Origin: an uncultured Prevotellaceae bacterium
GTDB taxonomy: Bacteria; Bacteroidota; Bacteroidia; Bacteroidales; Bacteroidaceae
DNA: 64,000 bases
Assembly: GCA_902763615.1 (NCBI GenBank)
Contig: CACWSX010000002.1
Location: forward strand, 1 to 64,000
Direction: 5' to 3'
In this document: positions 53,528 through 61,954 of the stretch, one piece after another
Layout: the number at the start of each line of letters is the position of its first letter
Numbering within the stretch: the stretch's first letter is position 1
Notes under the pieces: model-generated
The model's database searches: none
What the model was told of the DNA's origin: nothing
The model's input: only the letters and a program-made list of their open reading frames with translations
Position numbers and translations under genes: made by a program

Positions 53528-54487
53528 ATGGATATTGTTGCTTGTACAGACAAGTGGTTTGTCATGCCGACAGGTGTGATGATGTATTCGGTGTGTGTGA
53601 ATAATCCTGATGTGGATATTGTCTTTCATGTAATTCATGATGACGGTGTCACATCCAGGAATCGGAGAGATTTAGAGGAGACGGTGGCAGAATTTAAAGG
53701 GAAGTCAATTGCATTTTATCATGTTGACGTAACAAAATTTCCTTGTTTCCCAAATGCCACAACGAAAACAGTTATTTCACAGGCCACTTATTATCGTTTG
53801 ATGTTGCCTGAAATACTACCAGAAACCGTTCATAAAGTATTATATTTGGATGGTGATATTATTGTTAGGCATTCTTTGCTCCCACTATGGAATAAGGATT
53901 TGATGGGTTTTGCTGTTGGTGCAGTAACTGATTCTTTGGGAGAGGATTTAGAGTTTTATCATCGTCTAAATTACCCTTCTCAATTGGGATATTTTAATGC
54001 TGGAGTCCTTCTTGTTAACTTAGAATACTGGAGAAAGCATGACATCGTGAGAGTTTTTATGAACTATATGCAAGAGCATGCGGATATACTCAAATTTCAT
54101 GATCAGGATGTATTGAATGCTCTTTTCTGTGACAAGAAAGTTGTTCTCCCAATTAAGTATAATTTTACCTCTGGCTATTTATGGATTAGTTCTCAATACG
54201 ATTTTGGAAGGTATGAAAAAGAGCTGCATGAGGCTCTCAAGGATCCAGTCATCGTTCATTTCACGGCAGACAAACCATGGGTATACTATGGCAGACAGCC
54301 CAAACATCCTTTTACCAGTACCTTTTTCAAATATCAGAGTCAGACAAGATGGAAAGGAGTAAAAACAGACAGGCGACCTTTTAAACTCCGTGTCATTAAC
54401 TTTGTCGCTGATACTTTGAGAAAGTTTGGATTGAAGTCACAACTCCAGCCGTGGTATGAATTTGTTGATGTCGCGCCCATAGATTGA
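53528..54487 (+). CDS. GT8-family glycosyltransferase, copy 6
   Basis: The 319-residue enzyme starts at ATG 53528 (MDIVACTDKWFVMPTGVMMY) and has ATYYRLMLPEILPETVHKVL, YLDGDIIVRHSLLPLW, YFNAGVLLVNLEYW, FHDQDVLNALFCDKK and VIVHFTADKPW. The start lacks the 'MIEYMEES' leader of the neighbouring copies, because the preceding DNA is the end of the pyruvyl transferase gene. The C-terminal 60 residues match the other copies. The centre groups partly with copy 3 (FGRYEKE) and partly with copy 4 (EFYHRLNYP, NFTSG), so it is mosaic. Confidence 0.9.
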   Translation: MDIVACTDKWFVMPTGVMMYSVCVNNPDVDIVFHVIHDDGVTSRNRRDLEETVAEFKGKSIAFYHVDVTKFPCFPNATTKTVISQATYYRLMLPEILPETVHKVLYLDGDIIVRHSLLPLWNKDLMGFAVGAVTDSLGEDLEFYHRLNYPSQLGYFNAGVLLVNLEYWRKHDIVRVFMNYMQEHADILKFHDQDVLNALFCDKKVVLPIKYNFTSGYLWISSQYDFGRYEKELHEALKDPVIVHFTADKPWVYYGRQPKHPFTSTFFKYQSQTRWKGVKTDRRPFKLRVINFVADTLRKFGLKSQLQPWYEFVDVAPID

Positions 54488-54511
54488 AAAGGATATAGTT
54501 TGATAGAATAT

Positions 54512-55486
54512 ATGGAAGAATCAAGGATCGACATTGTTGCTTGTACAGACAAGTGGTTTGTCATGCCGACAGGTGTGATGATGTATTCGGTGTGTGTGAA
54601 TAATCCGGATGTGGATATTGTGTTTCATGTTATTCATGATGACAGTGTCACATCTAAGGATCGGAGGGACTTGGAAGAAACGGTTACGGTATTTAAAGGG
54701 AAGTCAATTGCATTTTATCATGTTAACGTAACAAAGTTTCCCAGTTTCCCAAATATCACAATGGAATCACATGTCACACAGGCTTCTTATTATCGGTTGA
54801 TGCTGTCTGAAATACTGCCTAAATCCATTCGTAAAGTGTTATATCTGGATGGCGACATTATAGTCAGACATTCCTTGCTTCCACTATGGGACACGAATCT
54901 GAAAGATAATGCTGTTGGTGCTGTTCCTGATGGTAGTGAAGGAAATTTGGAGTTTTATCATCGACTGAATATTCCTCCTCAATTAGGGTATTTTAATGCT
55001 GGGGTTGTCCTTATTAATTTGGAATACTGGCGAGAGCACAACGTTGTGAAAGACTTTTTTCGCATTTTGCAGGAATATGCCGGTAAACTCAAATTCCATG
55101 ATCAGGATGTGCTGAATATTGTTTTTTCAAACAACAAGGTTGTATTCCCTATAAAGTACAATTTGACTGGTGGATCTTTAGAGAAAATCCCGCATTATGA
55201 TTACAAGAAATATGAGAGGGAAGTGGAGGAGGCACGAAAGGATCCTGTCATCGTTCATTTTACGAGAGAAAAGCCGTGGGCAGGTTATCTCAGGCAGCCC
55301 CAACATCCTTTTTTCAGCACTTTTTTCAAATATCAGAGCCAGACAAGATGGAAAGGAGTAAAAATAGACAGGCGACCTTTTAAACTCCGTGTCATTAACT
55401 TCGTCGCTGATACCTTAAGAAAGTATGGGCTAATGCCTCAACTCACGACTTTGTATGAATATATTGAGATCGCTTCCATAGATTGA
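54512..55486 (+). CDS. GT8-family glycosyltransferase, copy 7
   Basis: From ATG 54512 (TTG 54500 in frame) it has 324 residues. GT8 features are intact: IVACTDKWFVMPTGVMMYSV, ASYYRLMLSEILPKSIRKVL, YLDGDIIVRHSLLPLW, YFNAGVVLINLEYW and FHDQDVLNIVFSNNK. The central LTGGSLEKIPHYDYKKYE is shared only with copy 9 at 56418. It is separated from the next copy by fewer than 20 bp. Confidence 0.9.
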   Translation: MEESRIDIVACTDKWFVMPTGVMMYSVCVNNPDVDIVFHVIHDDSVTSKDRRDLEETVTVFKGKSIAFYHVNVTKFPSFPNITMESHVTQASYYRLMLSEILPKSIRKVLYLDGDIIVRHSLLPLWDTNLKDNAVGAVPDGSEGNLEFYHRLNIPPQLGYFNAGVVLINLEYWREHNVVKDFFRILQEYAGKLKFHDQDVLNIVFSNNKVVFPIKYNLTGGSLEKIPHYDYKKYEREVEEARKDPVIVHFTREKPWAGYLRQPQHPFFSTFFKYQSQTRWKGVKIDRRPFKLRVINFVADTLRKYGLMPQLTTLYEYIEIASID

Positions 55487-55504
55487 TGTAATGTGATAGA
55501 ATAT

Positions 55505-56392
55505 ATGGAAGAATCGAAGATTGAGATTGTTGCCTGTACAGATAAGTGGTTATCTAAGGATCGGAGGGACTTGGAAGAAACGGTTACGGTATTTAAAGGG
55601 AAGTCAATTGCGTTTTATCATGTTGACGTAACAAAATTCCCCAGTTTCCCAAATATCACAATGCTATCACATGTCACACAGGCCTGCTATTATCGGTTGA
55701 TGCTGCCTGAAATACTTCCTAAATCTATTCGTAAAGTGTTATATCTGGATGGCGACATTATAGTCAGACATTCCTTGCTTCCACTATGGAACACGAATCT
55801 GAAAGATTATGCTGTTGGTGCTGTCCCTGATGTTTTTGAAATAGAGTATTCAAGAGCCTATTCAACACGCTTAAATTATCCTCCGCAGTATGGCTATTTT
55901 AATTCTGGGGTTCTTCTTGTTAATTTAGAATACTGGCGTAAACATAGAGTCGTGAGAGATTTATTGAGTTATTTACAAGAACATGCTGACATTCTTGATT
56001 GTCATGACCAAGATGTATTGAATGCTCTTTTTTATGATAAGAAAGTTGTCTTCCCAATTAAGTATAATTTGGTTTGTGGCTTTTTGTGGAGTAGTTCTCA
56101 ATATGATTTTGGCAGATATGAGAAAGAGTTGCATGAGGATCTCAGGGATCCTGTCATCGTTCATTTAACAGGAGAAAAGCCGTGGGCAGGTTATCTCAGG
56201 CAGCCCCAACATCCTTTTTCCAGCACTTTTTTCAAATATCAGAGCCAGACAAAGTGGAAAGGAGTAAAAATAGACAGGCGACCTTTTAAACTCCGTGTCA
56301 TTAACTTCGTCGCTGATACCTTAAGAAAGTATGGCTTAAAGTCTCAAGTCCCACTATGGTATGAATATATTGAAATCGCGCCCATAGATTAA
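55505..56392 (+). CDS. GT8-family protein, copy 8, with an in-frame 93-bp N-terminal deletion
   Basis: From ATG 55505 it has 295 residues. The start reads IVACTDKW-LSKDRRDLEETV: 31 codons between DKW and the SKDRRD region are gone, compared with copy 7. The left breakpoint (GATAAGTGGTT) is the same as in copy 4, and the upstream 60 bp are identical to copy 4. The rest is intact, with YLDGDIIVRHSLLPLW, DVFEIEYSRAYSTRLNYP (as in copy 3) and EKPWAGYLRQPQHPF (as in copy 7). The lost part normally forms the first strands of the sugar-nucleotide site, so activity is doubtful. Confidence 0.8.
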   Translation: MEESKIEIVACTDKWLSKDRRDLEETVTVFKGKSIAFYHVDVTKFPSFPNITMLSHVTQACYYRLMLPEILPKSIRKVLYLDGDIIVRHSLLPLWNTNLKDYAVGAVPDVFEIEYSRAYSTRLNYPPQYGYFNSGVLLVNLEYWRKHRVVRDLLSYLQEHADILDCHDQDVLNALFYDKKVVFPIKYNLVCGFLWSSSQYDFGRYEKELHEDLRDPVIVHLTGEKPWAGYLRQPQHPFSSTFFKYQSQTKWKGVKIDRRPFKLRVINFVADTLRKYGLKSQVPLWYEYIEIAPID

Positions 56393-56417
56393 AAGAAATT
56401 GCAGTTTGATAGAATAT

Positions 56418-57392
56418 ATGAGAGAATCAAGGATCGACATTGTTGCTTGTACAGATAAATGGTTTGTCATGCCGACAGGTGTGATGATGTATTCGGTATG
56501 TGTGAATAATCCGGATGTGGATATTGTGTTCCATGTTATTCATGATGACAGTGTCACGTCCAAGAATCGGAGGGACTTGGAAGAAACGGTTACGGTATTT
56601 AAAGGGAAGTCAATTGCATTTTATCATGTTGACGTAACAAAATTCCCCAGTTTCCCAAATCTCACCATAAGTTCACATGTCACACAGGCCTGCTATTATC
56701 GGTTGATGTTGTCTGAAATACTGCCTAAATCCATTCGTAAAGTGTTATATCTGGATGGCGACATTATAGTCAGGCATTCCTTGCTTCCGCTATGGAACAC
56801 GAATCTGAAGGATTTCGCAGTTGGTGCTGTCCCAGATGGAAGTGAAGGAGAATTAGAGTATTATCATCGACTGAATATTCCTCCTCAATTAGGCTATTTT
56901 AATTCTGGGGTTCTTCTTATTAATTTGGATTATTGGCGAGAACATGACGTTGTGAAAGACTTTTTTCGTATTTTGCAGGAATATGCCAGTAAATTTAAAT
57001 TCCACGATCAGGAGGTGTTGAATATAGTTTTCTCAGACAAAAAGGTTGTACTTCCAATAAAGTACAATTTGACTGGTGGATCTTTAGAGAAAATACCGCA
57101 TTATGATTACAAGAAATATGAGAAGGAAGTAGAGGAGGCACGAAAAGATCCTGTCATCGTTCATTTTACGATAGAAAAGCCGTGGGCAGGTTATCTCAGA
57201 CATCCAAGACATCCTTTTGCTAATACCTTTTTCAAGTATCAGAGCCAGACAAGATGGAAAGGAGTAAAAATAGACAGGCGACCTTTTAAACTCCGTGTCA
57301 TTAACTTCGTCGCTGATATTTTAAGAAAGTATGGATTGAAGCCTCAGCTCCCGCCTTTATGTGAATATATTGATATTGCGCCCATAGATTAA
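56418..57392 (+). CDS. GT8-family glycosyltransferase, copy 9
   Basis: From ATG 56418 (TTG 56406 in frame) it has 324 residues and complete GT8 features: IVACTDKWFVMPTGVMMYSV, ACYYRLMLSEILPKSIRKVL, YLDGDIIVRHSLLPLW, YFNSGVLLINLDYW and FHDQEVLNIVFSDKK. It is closest to copy 7 in the centre. It ends the array; the DNA just after it is a remnant of the GT2 gene that precedes copy 1. Confidence 0.9.
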   Translation: MRESRIDIVACTDKWFVMPTGVMMYSVCVNNPDVDIVFHVIHDDSVTSKNRRDLEETVTVFKGKSIAFYHVDVTKFPSFPNLTISSHVTQACYYRLMLSEILPKSIRKVLYLDGDIIVRHSLLPLWNTNLKDFAVGAVPDGSEGELEYYHRLNIPPQLGYFNSGVLLINLDYWREHDVVKDFFRILQEYASKFKFHDQEVLNIVFSDKKVVLPIKYNLTGGSLEKIPHYDYKKYEKEVEEARKDPVIVHFTIEKPWAGYLRHPRHPFANTFFKYQSQTRWKGVKIDRRPFKLRVINFVADILRKYGLKPQLPPLCEYIDIAPID

Positions 57393-57394
57393 TT

Positions 57395-57495
57395 ATGAAG
57401 TTGGTCTTTTTAGTACTGACTCTGTTATATCAGATAAGGACTGGGCAGATGATTTGCGAAAGCAAATGGAACGGTGCGAGATAACGATTACAAAT
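57395..57495 (+). pseudogene. GT2 remnant homologous to the gene at 48235
   Basis: The frame starting with GAA at 57397 gives EVGLFSTDSVISDKDWADDL then RKQMERC. This aligns with DVVYFSADSV...DRADRLRKQMERC of the intact GT2 protein encoded at 48235-49167. A 4-bp deletion follows, after which the DNA (GTGCGAGATAACGA) still matches. Everything else of the gene is lost. Confidence 0.8.
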
Positions 57496-57517
57496 ATATA
57501 ACATATTTGAACTATTA

Positions 57518-58240
57518 ATGAAAAAATTAATCAAAGAAAGGATAAAGCGTACTTCCCTGTATAATCGATTTATTGGAATTGAGGCTACACAAAGGGAAAT
57601 CTTGAAGGGGTTGATATTTAATAGTACCATAACTGACAGTGAGTGGTTGAGATATAAGAATTTCTCTCCTGGTGGGGCTGCTGTTGATTTTGGCTTTCTG
57701 TACACTATGTATCGTGTGCTGAATAGTATGAAACCAAGATCGATAGTCGAATTCGGTTTAGGGCAATCATCAAAGATGGTTCATCAGTATGCTCATTATT
57801 TTCATGTAGATGCAGTAACTTATGAGCATGACTCAGATTGGATGAGTTTTTTTAATGAAGGCAGAGATGGAGAATACGATATAACGGTCTGCTTAACGGA
57901 ACTGGAGACCATTGAGTATAAAGGATATGAGACATTAACCTATAAGGACATTGACAAGAAACTGGCTGGCAAGAAGTTTGATTTTGTACTTGTCGACGGC
58001 CCTTTTGGAAGTCCACATTATTCTCGCTCACAGATCGTGGGAATTGCAAAGGATAATCTAAAAGAGCGCTTTTGTATTTTAATCGATGATACAGAAAGGG
58101 TGGGCGAGAAGGAAATAATACAGGAAATTGTAGATGTTTTAGAGTCCAATCATATTGATTATTTTAAGCATACGTATATTTCATCAAAGAATCATACGCT
58201 GATTTGCTCTGCAGATATGAAATTCTTGACTTCATTGTAA
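57518..58240 (+). CDS. Class I SAM-dependent methyltransferase-like protein
   Basis: The 240-residue protein has IVEFGLGQSSKMVHQYAHYF (motif I-like, about 74-93), VDAVTYEHDSDWM (acidic end of strand 2) and KFDFVLVDGPFG (motif IV-like, about 150). This is the layout of methyltransferases related to family 24. In a capsule operon it probably methylates a sugar or a glycan end. The glycine loop is E-x-G-x-G, as expected for SAM binding. The target is unknown. Confidence 0.72.
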   Translation: MKKLIKERIKRTSLYNRFIGIEATQREILKGLIFNSTITDSEWLRYKNFSPGGAAVDFGFLYTMYRVLNSMKPRSIVEFGLGQSSKMVHQYAHYFHVDAVTYEHDSDWMSFFNEGRDGEYDITVCLTELETIEYKGYETLTYKDIDKKLAGKKFDFVLVDGPFGSPHYSRSQIVGIAKDNLKERFCILIDDTERVGEKEIIQEIVDVLESNHIDYFKHTYISSKNHTLICSADMKFLTSL

Positions 58241-58326
58241 GTGTTTTTGTACGCAAGGAAGGTGTTGCTGTGAGAACTATTTACCGATGAAATCATACAA
58301 AAATTTAATAAATGAGAAAATAGCCG

Positions 58327-59085
58327 ATGACAATTTCTGTGATCACTGTTACATATAATTGTGAAAAGACTATACGTGATACACTTGAGAGCGTACTCAA
58401 ACAGACATGTCACGATATAGAGTATATCATTGTTGACGGTGCCTCGAAAGACAATACCATATCAATTGTCAGAGAATATGAGCCTGCTTTCGGAGGCAGA
58501 TTACGCTACATCAGTGAATGCGATGGCGGCGCATACGATGCGATGAACAAAGGTATCTCAATGGCAAGAGGTGATGTCGTGGGTTTCTTGAATTCTGACG
58601 ATTTCTATACATCAGATGATGTGTTGCAAAAAGTAGCAAATACTTTTGAAGTTAATGAGATAGATGCCGTCTATGGTGATGTTCATTATGTAAAAGGTAG
58701 TAATTTATCAAAAAGGGTAAGGTATTATTCTTCTCGCTTTTTTGTACGGCCATTTATGCGGTTTGGGTTTATGCCTGCTCATCCCTCTTTCTATTGTAGA
58801 CGGAATCTCTACCAGAAATTCGGTGGTTTTGACACATCTTTTAAAATCGCTGCTGATTTTGAGAATTTGCTGAGGCTGATCTATATCCATCGTATCAGGA
58901 CGAAATATGTAAATAAAGATTTTGTTACGATGCGACTTGGAGGAATGTCGACGGCGGGTATTGCAAGTAGAAAACAGATTATGAAGGAGCATATTCACGC
59001 CTTGAAGAAAAATGGTGTGTATTCAAATTTCTTCCTGTTGTGCTTACGATATATTTATAAACTAGGTGAGTTATTGAGGAGGTAA
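58327..59085 (+). CDS. GT2-family glycosyltransferase (WcaE-like)
   Basis: The 252-residue GT-A protein has MTISVITVTYNCEKTIRDTL, EYIIVDGASKDNT, ISECDGGAYDAMNKGISMAR, GDVVGFLNSDDFY (DXD) and PAHPSFYCRRNLYQKFGGFD. The 'DGGxYDAMNKGI' pattern is typical of WcaE/PslC-like transferases that add an early sugar to undecaprenyl-linked units. The stop overlaps the next start (TAATG), so the two are translated together. Confidence 0.9.
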   Translation: MTISVITVTYNCEKTIRDTLESVLKQTCHDIEYIIVDGASKDNTISIVREYEPAFGGRLRYISECDGGAYDAMNKGISMARGDVVGFLNSDDFYTSDDVLQKVANTFEVNEIDAVYGDVHYVKGSNLSKRVRYYSSRFFVRPFMRFGFMPAHPSFYCRRNLYQKFGGFDTSFKIAADFENLLRLIYIHRIRTKYVNKDFVTMRLGGMSTAGIASRKQIMKEHIHALKKNGVYSNFFLLCLRYIYKLGELLRR

Positions 59086-60290
59086 TGATTTCAATGAGTT
59101 ATTATTTCGTTCTGTTAATATCGCTATTCGCTTTTATCGTAACAACTTTTGTGTTCCCTAAAGTCCTGAGGTTCGCTAAAAAACATCAGATTGTGGATAG
59201 TCCGAATGGTAGGAAACTACAGCGTACTCCTATACCGGTGTTAGGTGGTGTGGCTGTTTATCTTGGCATTACTATGGGGTATCTCATTCTGGCAAGTTAT
59301 TTGCCAGAGCCGAGCATTTTGTGGAGTCTGGCCGCCATGACAGTAATGCAAATAATAGGCATCTGGGATGACATTTCTGATTTGTCAACTATGTTCAGGT
59401 TCCTGATAGAAATAGTTCTGGTGGCTGTGTTTATTGCCATATCGGGTATTTATATTGATGATTTTCATGGTTTCTGGTCAATTCATCAACTGAATAGTAT
59501 TGGGGCTGTTATCCTATCTGTTGTTGCTGGAGTGGGTATTATCAATGCTGTGAACATGATTGACGGCGTGGATGGCTATGTTTCGGGTTTTTGTATACAG
59601 GCTTGTTTATGTTTTGCCATTTTGTTCTGGATAGCGAATGAGCCTGTATTATTATGTATGGCGATGGTTGTAGTAGCATCATTATTGCCTTTCCTCTTCC
59701 ACAATGTGTTTGGAATAAAGTCAAAGATGTTCATCGGGGATGGTGGGACGATGATGCTCGGTGTCTTAATGGCTATTTTCGTGTTTTTTACGCTTTCATC
59801 TGCAACAAAATGCTGTATCCTTGAAACTCATGGCGTTAGTTTGTTGGCTTTTAGTTTGGCAATTATGTGCATACCTGTTTTTGATACACTAAGAGTTATG
59901 ACATTGCGGATTTTGCGGGGCTACTCACCATTTAAACCTGATAAGACGCATTTGCATCATTTGTTTATCGAAATGGGCTTTTCTCATTTAGGAGCTGCTA
60001 TGTCTATTTTGTCCATCAATTTTATTGTCGTGTTGATATGGCTGATATTGTGGAAGTTCGGGGCTTCCATGGAATGGCAGACATATATTGTTGTAATGAT
60101 GGGCCTATTGGTGACTTTCGGCTTCTATAAACTGATGAAAATCCAACAGTTTGGTGGGGGCCTGAATGAAAAGGGGCTGCCAAATGGAACTGCCCTATGG
60201 CATTTCTTTCTTAAATTAGGCGAGCGAAGCCACTTAGAGAAAGGTTCAATTTGGAAGCATATATCCAGATTAGTAGATAAACATTGTTAA
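59085..60290 (+). CDS. WecA/TagO-like undecaprenyl-phosphate sugar-1-phosphate transferase
   Basis: The 401-residue membrane protein has about 10-11 helices. It carries the MraY/WecA family marks: VDSPNGRKLQRTPIPVLGGV (about 36), GIWDDISDLS (acidic Asp pair, about 91), INAVNMIDGVDGYVSG (about 155) and FIGDGGTMMLGV, plus PDKTHLHHLF (HxHH loop, about 285). It transfers a HexNAc-1-phosphate from its UDP donor to undecaprenyl phosphate and so starts each repeat unit. It is the last gene of the capsule operon. Confidence 0.92.
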   Translation: MISMSYYFVLLISLFAFIVTTFVFPKVLRFAKKHQIVDSPNGRKLQRTPIPVLGGVAVYLGITMGYLILASYLPEPSILWSLAAMTVMQIIGIWDDISDLSTMFRFLIEIVLVAVFIAISGIYIDDFHGFWSIHQLNSIGAVILSVVAGVGIINAVNMIDGVDGYVSGFCIQACLCFAILFWIANEPVLLCMAMVVVASLLPFLFHNVFGIKSKMFIGDGGTMMLGVLMAIFVFFTLSSATKCCILETHGVSLLAFSLAIMCIPVFDTLRVMTLRILRGYSPFKPDKTHLHHLFIEMGFSHLGAAMSILSINFIVVLIWLILWKFGASMEWQTYIVVMMGLLVTFGFYKLMKIQQFGGGLNEKGLPNGTALWHFFLKLGERSHLEKGSIWKHISRLVDKHC

Positions 60291-60298
60291 CCAGAAAA

Positions 60299-60338
60299 CA
60301 ATAGCAGCTACAGTCGAATGTGATTGTAGCTGCTATTG
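60299..60338 (-). terminator. Strong hairpin between the capsule operon and the hip locus
   Basis: CAATAGCAGCTACA (60299-60312) pairs perfectly with TGTAGCTGCTATTG (60325-60338), a 14-bp stem. On the reverse strand it is followed by TGTTTTC, so it fits a terminator for the reverse hipBA genes; it may also slow the forward capsule transcript. Confidence 0.65.
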
Positions 60339-61359
60339 CTATAGTAAATCGTCTTTTGATTTTAAGAGTTTTATTCTTGGTAGGAATAACCTCTCAACAT
60401 ATTCTTTCTGCTTTTCAAAGGGCATCTTGATACCGCCATTTTCCATGATGGCGGGATATTCCTTCGATTTCTTAGCAAAAGTGGCTCTGAAAGGTGTGCC
60501 ATTTAATTCGGCTTCAAGACGCATGGCACCATTCCCCATTTCTGTCCAATGAAGGTTCTTGATGGTAATTCCTTTTTCTTCGATGATGTAGTCGAAGGAG
60601 AGAGGCTTATAGCCGTTGAGCATTGAGAGAATCTTTGGCGACATTTCGGTAAAATGCTCCTCAATCTTGTCAATCCAATAATTGTCCACACCGATTTCTT
60701 TGGCTACAGTACGGAATTGTGCGACACATTCTGCTGTACTTTGGATGATCTCATTCGGATTAGCAATGCTGAATTTCCTGCCGAATTCAACCAAGTCTTC
60801 GTACCCGATATCAACGGTCTTTCCTCCAATTCTCAAATAGTGAGCAGGATCGAACTTGTTCCCTGGATTGAAACATGAAAATGTCAAGTCGTATGCAGGT
60901 GTTATGTGCCAAGTTCCACCTTCCTCCATCATGAAAGAGAAATTACGGATATGTGCGTCGACATTGGTAGCAAGGATGTTGAATACAGTACGTCGGAAAG
61001 TTTCCTCCTTTTCCTTGTAAGCCTCGTTTGCCAATGAAGGACAATTTGTCAACTGCGGTCAGATGCTCTTCGTTGATATTGTTTGCAGAAGCCCAGGCAG
61101 AGAAAACCGTGTCTCCCCATTTTCCTGGAAGACTGTCGCTGATGAAAGCGGGAAGTCCGTAAAAGACTCCATTGTTTGCTTCCCCGTAAAAGGGTAGCCT
61201 ACTCTTACGGTCGTGAATTGATGCAGTCAAAGGGGCGATGTCAACTTCTCCTTTGAGAAAACCCGGCGCATACTCAAAGATGGAACGTTTTCTACCTGTG
61301 TCCCATGTGAGTCGTCCAACTTCTTTACCCCATATCGTTACTTTAATGTTGTTGTCCAT
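60339..61359 (-). pseudogene. hipA: hipA-like serine/threonine kinase gene, internally deleted and frameshifted
   Basis: The 5' part from ATG 61359 encodes the HipA N-terminal domain (VTIWGKEVGRLTWDTGRK ... SDSLPGKWGDTVFSAW ... DKLSFIGKRG). At about 61030 the homology jumps to the C-lobe in another frame (ETFRRTVFNILATNVDAHIR then NFSF, ITPAYDLTFSC, to the stop at 60339). Roughly 70-100 residues of the kinase N-lobe, including ATP-binding parts, are missing. The catalytic-loop NxDxHxRN and the metal-binding AYDL remain. Intact HipA phosphorylates glutamyl-tRNA synthetase and causes growth arrest; this copy should be inactive. Confidence 0.8.
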
Positions 61360-61657
61360 GTCTTACTCTTTTGGGTTTACTTGCTTCTTGCCTGGCCAGT
61401 GCATACGGCGAAACAGGGAATTCTGGGAGGATATCGGCTATACCATCAGCAAAGTCAATAGCCTTCAAAAGTGCTATGAGATTGCCAAGTTTGATGTCAT
61501 ACGAATAGCCCTGCTCAAACCTTCTGATGGTCAGAAGACTTACCCCAGATTGCTCAGCAACTTCTTTTTGTGTCATTCTTGCTGCAATTCGATACTCCTT
61601 GAATCTTTTGCCTAATGCTTGTATAATTTGCACTGTAGGCGTTGTTTTTATTTCCAT
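61343..61657 (-). CDS. hipB: HipB-like helix-turn-helix antitoxin/repressor
   Basis: The start at 61657 (MEIKTTPTVQIIQALGKRFK) gives 104 residues. The promoter box at 61677-61684 lies so close that the more upstream ATG codons would precede or coincide with the transcript start. The HTH_3 motif is RIAARMTQKEVAEQSGVSLLT followed by IRRFEQG (about 22-48). HipB binds operators at its own promoter and neutralises HipA. The gene overlaps the hipA start by 17 bp. With hipA broken, it may persist as a solitary repressor. Confidence 0.8.
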   Translation of the reverse strand: MEIKTTPTVQIIQALGKRFKEYRIAARMTQKEVAEQSGVSLLTIRRFEQGYSYDIKLGNLIALLKAIDFADGIADILPEFPVSPYALARQEASKPKRVRHGQQH

Positions 61658-61676
61658 AATTTCTTCCATTTGGCTG

Positions 61677-61708
61677 CAAAGGTACATAAACTATCTTTAA
61701 AAGCCAAA
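61677..61708 (-). promoter_or_regulatory. Promoter of the hipBA locus
   Basis: On the reverse strand TTTG (61705-61708), 20 nt, TACCTTTG (61677-61684) is a perfect Bacteroidetes promoter. The transcript would begin about 10 nt before the codon at 61657. Confidence 0.75.
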
Positions 61709-61954
61709 TATTTTATCTAAAAATTAGTTTGTGAACGCTTAAATTTTCATTTTCTTGAATATTATGAGGTCTAGTCGTTTTGTCGAAATGCTGTTTCTAC
61801 GAATGCTTACTTTTCTCGAATCTTTACGACTAGATACTCGGGCTATGCCCTCGACGACTAACACCGTTCAAGCGTGTTCCCTCCGTGTACCCTCCGTGTA
61901 TGTAACGTGTATGTAGCGTGTACGCTCTTAACTATGTACCCAATGCCAAACATC
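61709..61954. other. Intergenic stretch with inverted and short tandem repeats
   Basis: TCTAGTCGT (61770-61778) faces ACGACTAGA (61826-61834) about 47 bp apart. At about 61880-61925 short words are repeated (CCCTCCGTGTA twice, then GTGTATGTA(A/G)CGTGTA). No gene is visible. Confidence 0.5.

Larger units (their letters stand above)
49184..57392 (+). repeat. Tandem array of nine GT8 copies and fragments with conserved ends and mosaic centres
   Basis: A nearly invariant block of about 60 bp (from GACATTGTTGCTTGTACAGA to TATTCGGT) opens copies at 49192, 50248, 50480, 52396, 53528, 54530 and 56433. It is cut short in 51481 and 55515. A block of about 120 bp coding for FFKYQSQT(R/K)WKGVK(I/T)D(R/K)R and the following C-terminus closes the intact copies. 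Between them the sequence differs in patches that swap partners from copy to copy. This arrangement supports repeated unequal crossing-over or gene conversion. Confidence 0.85.
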
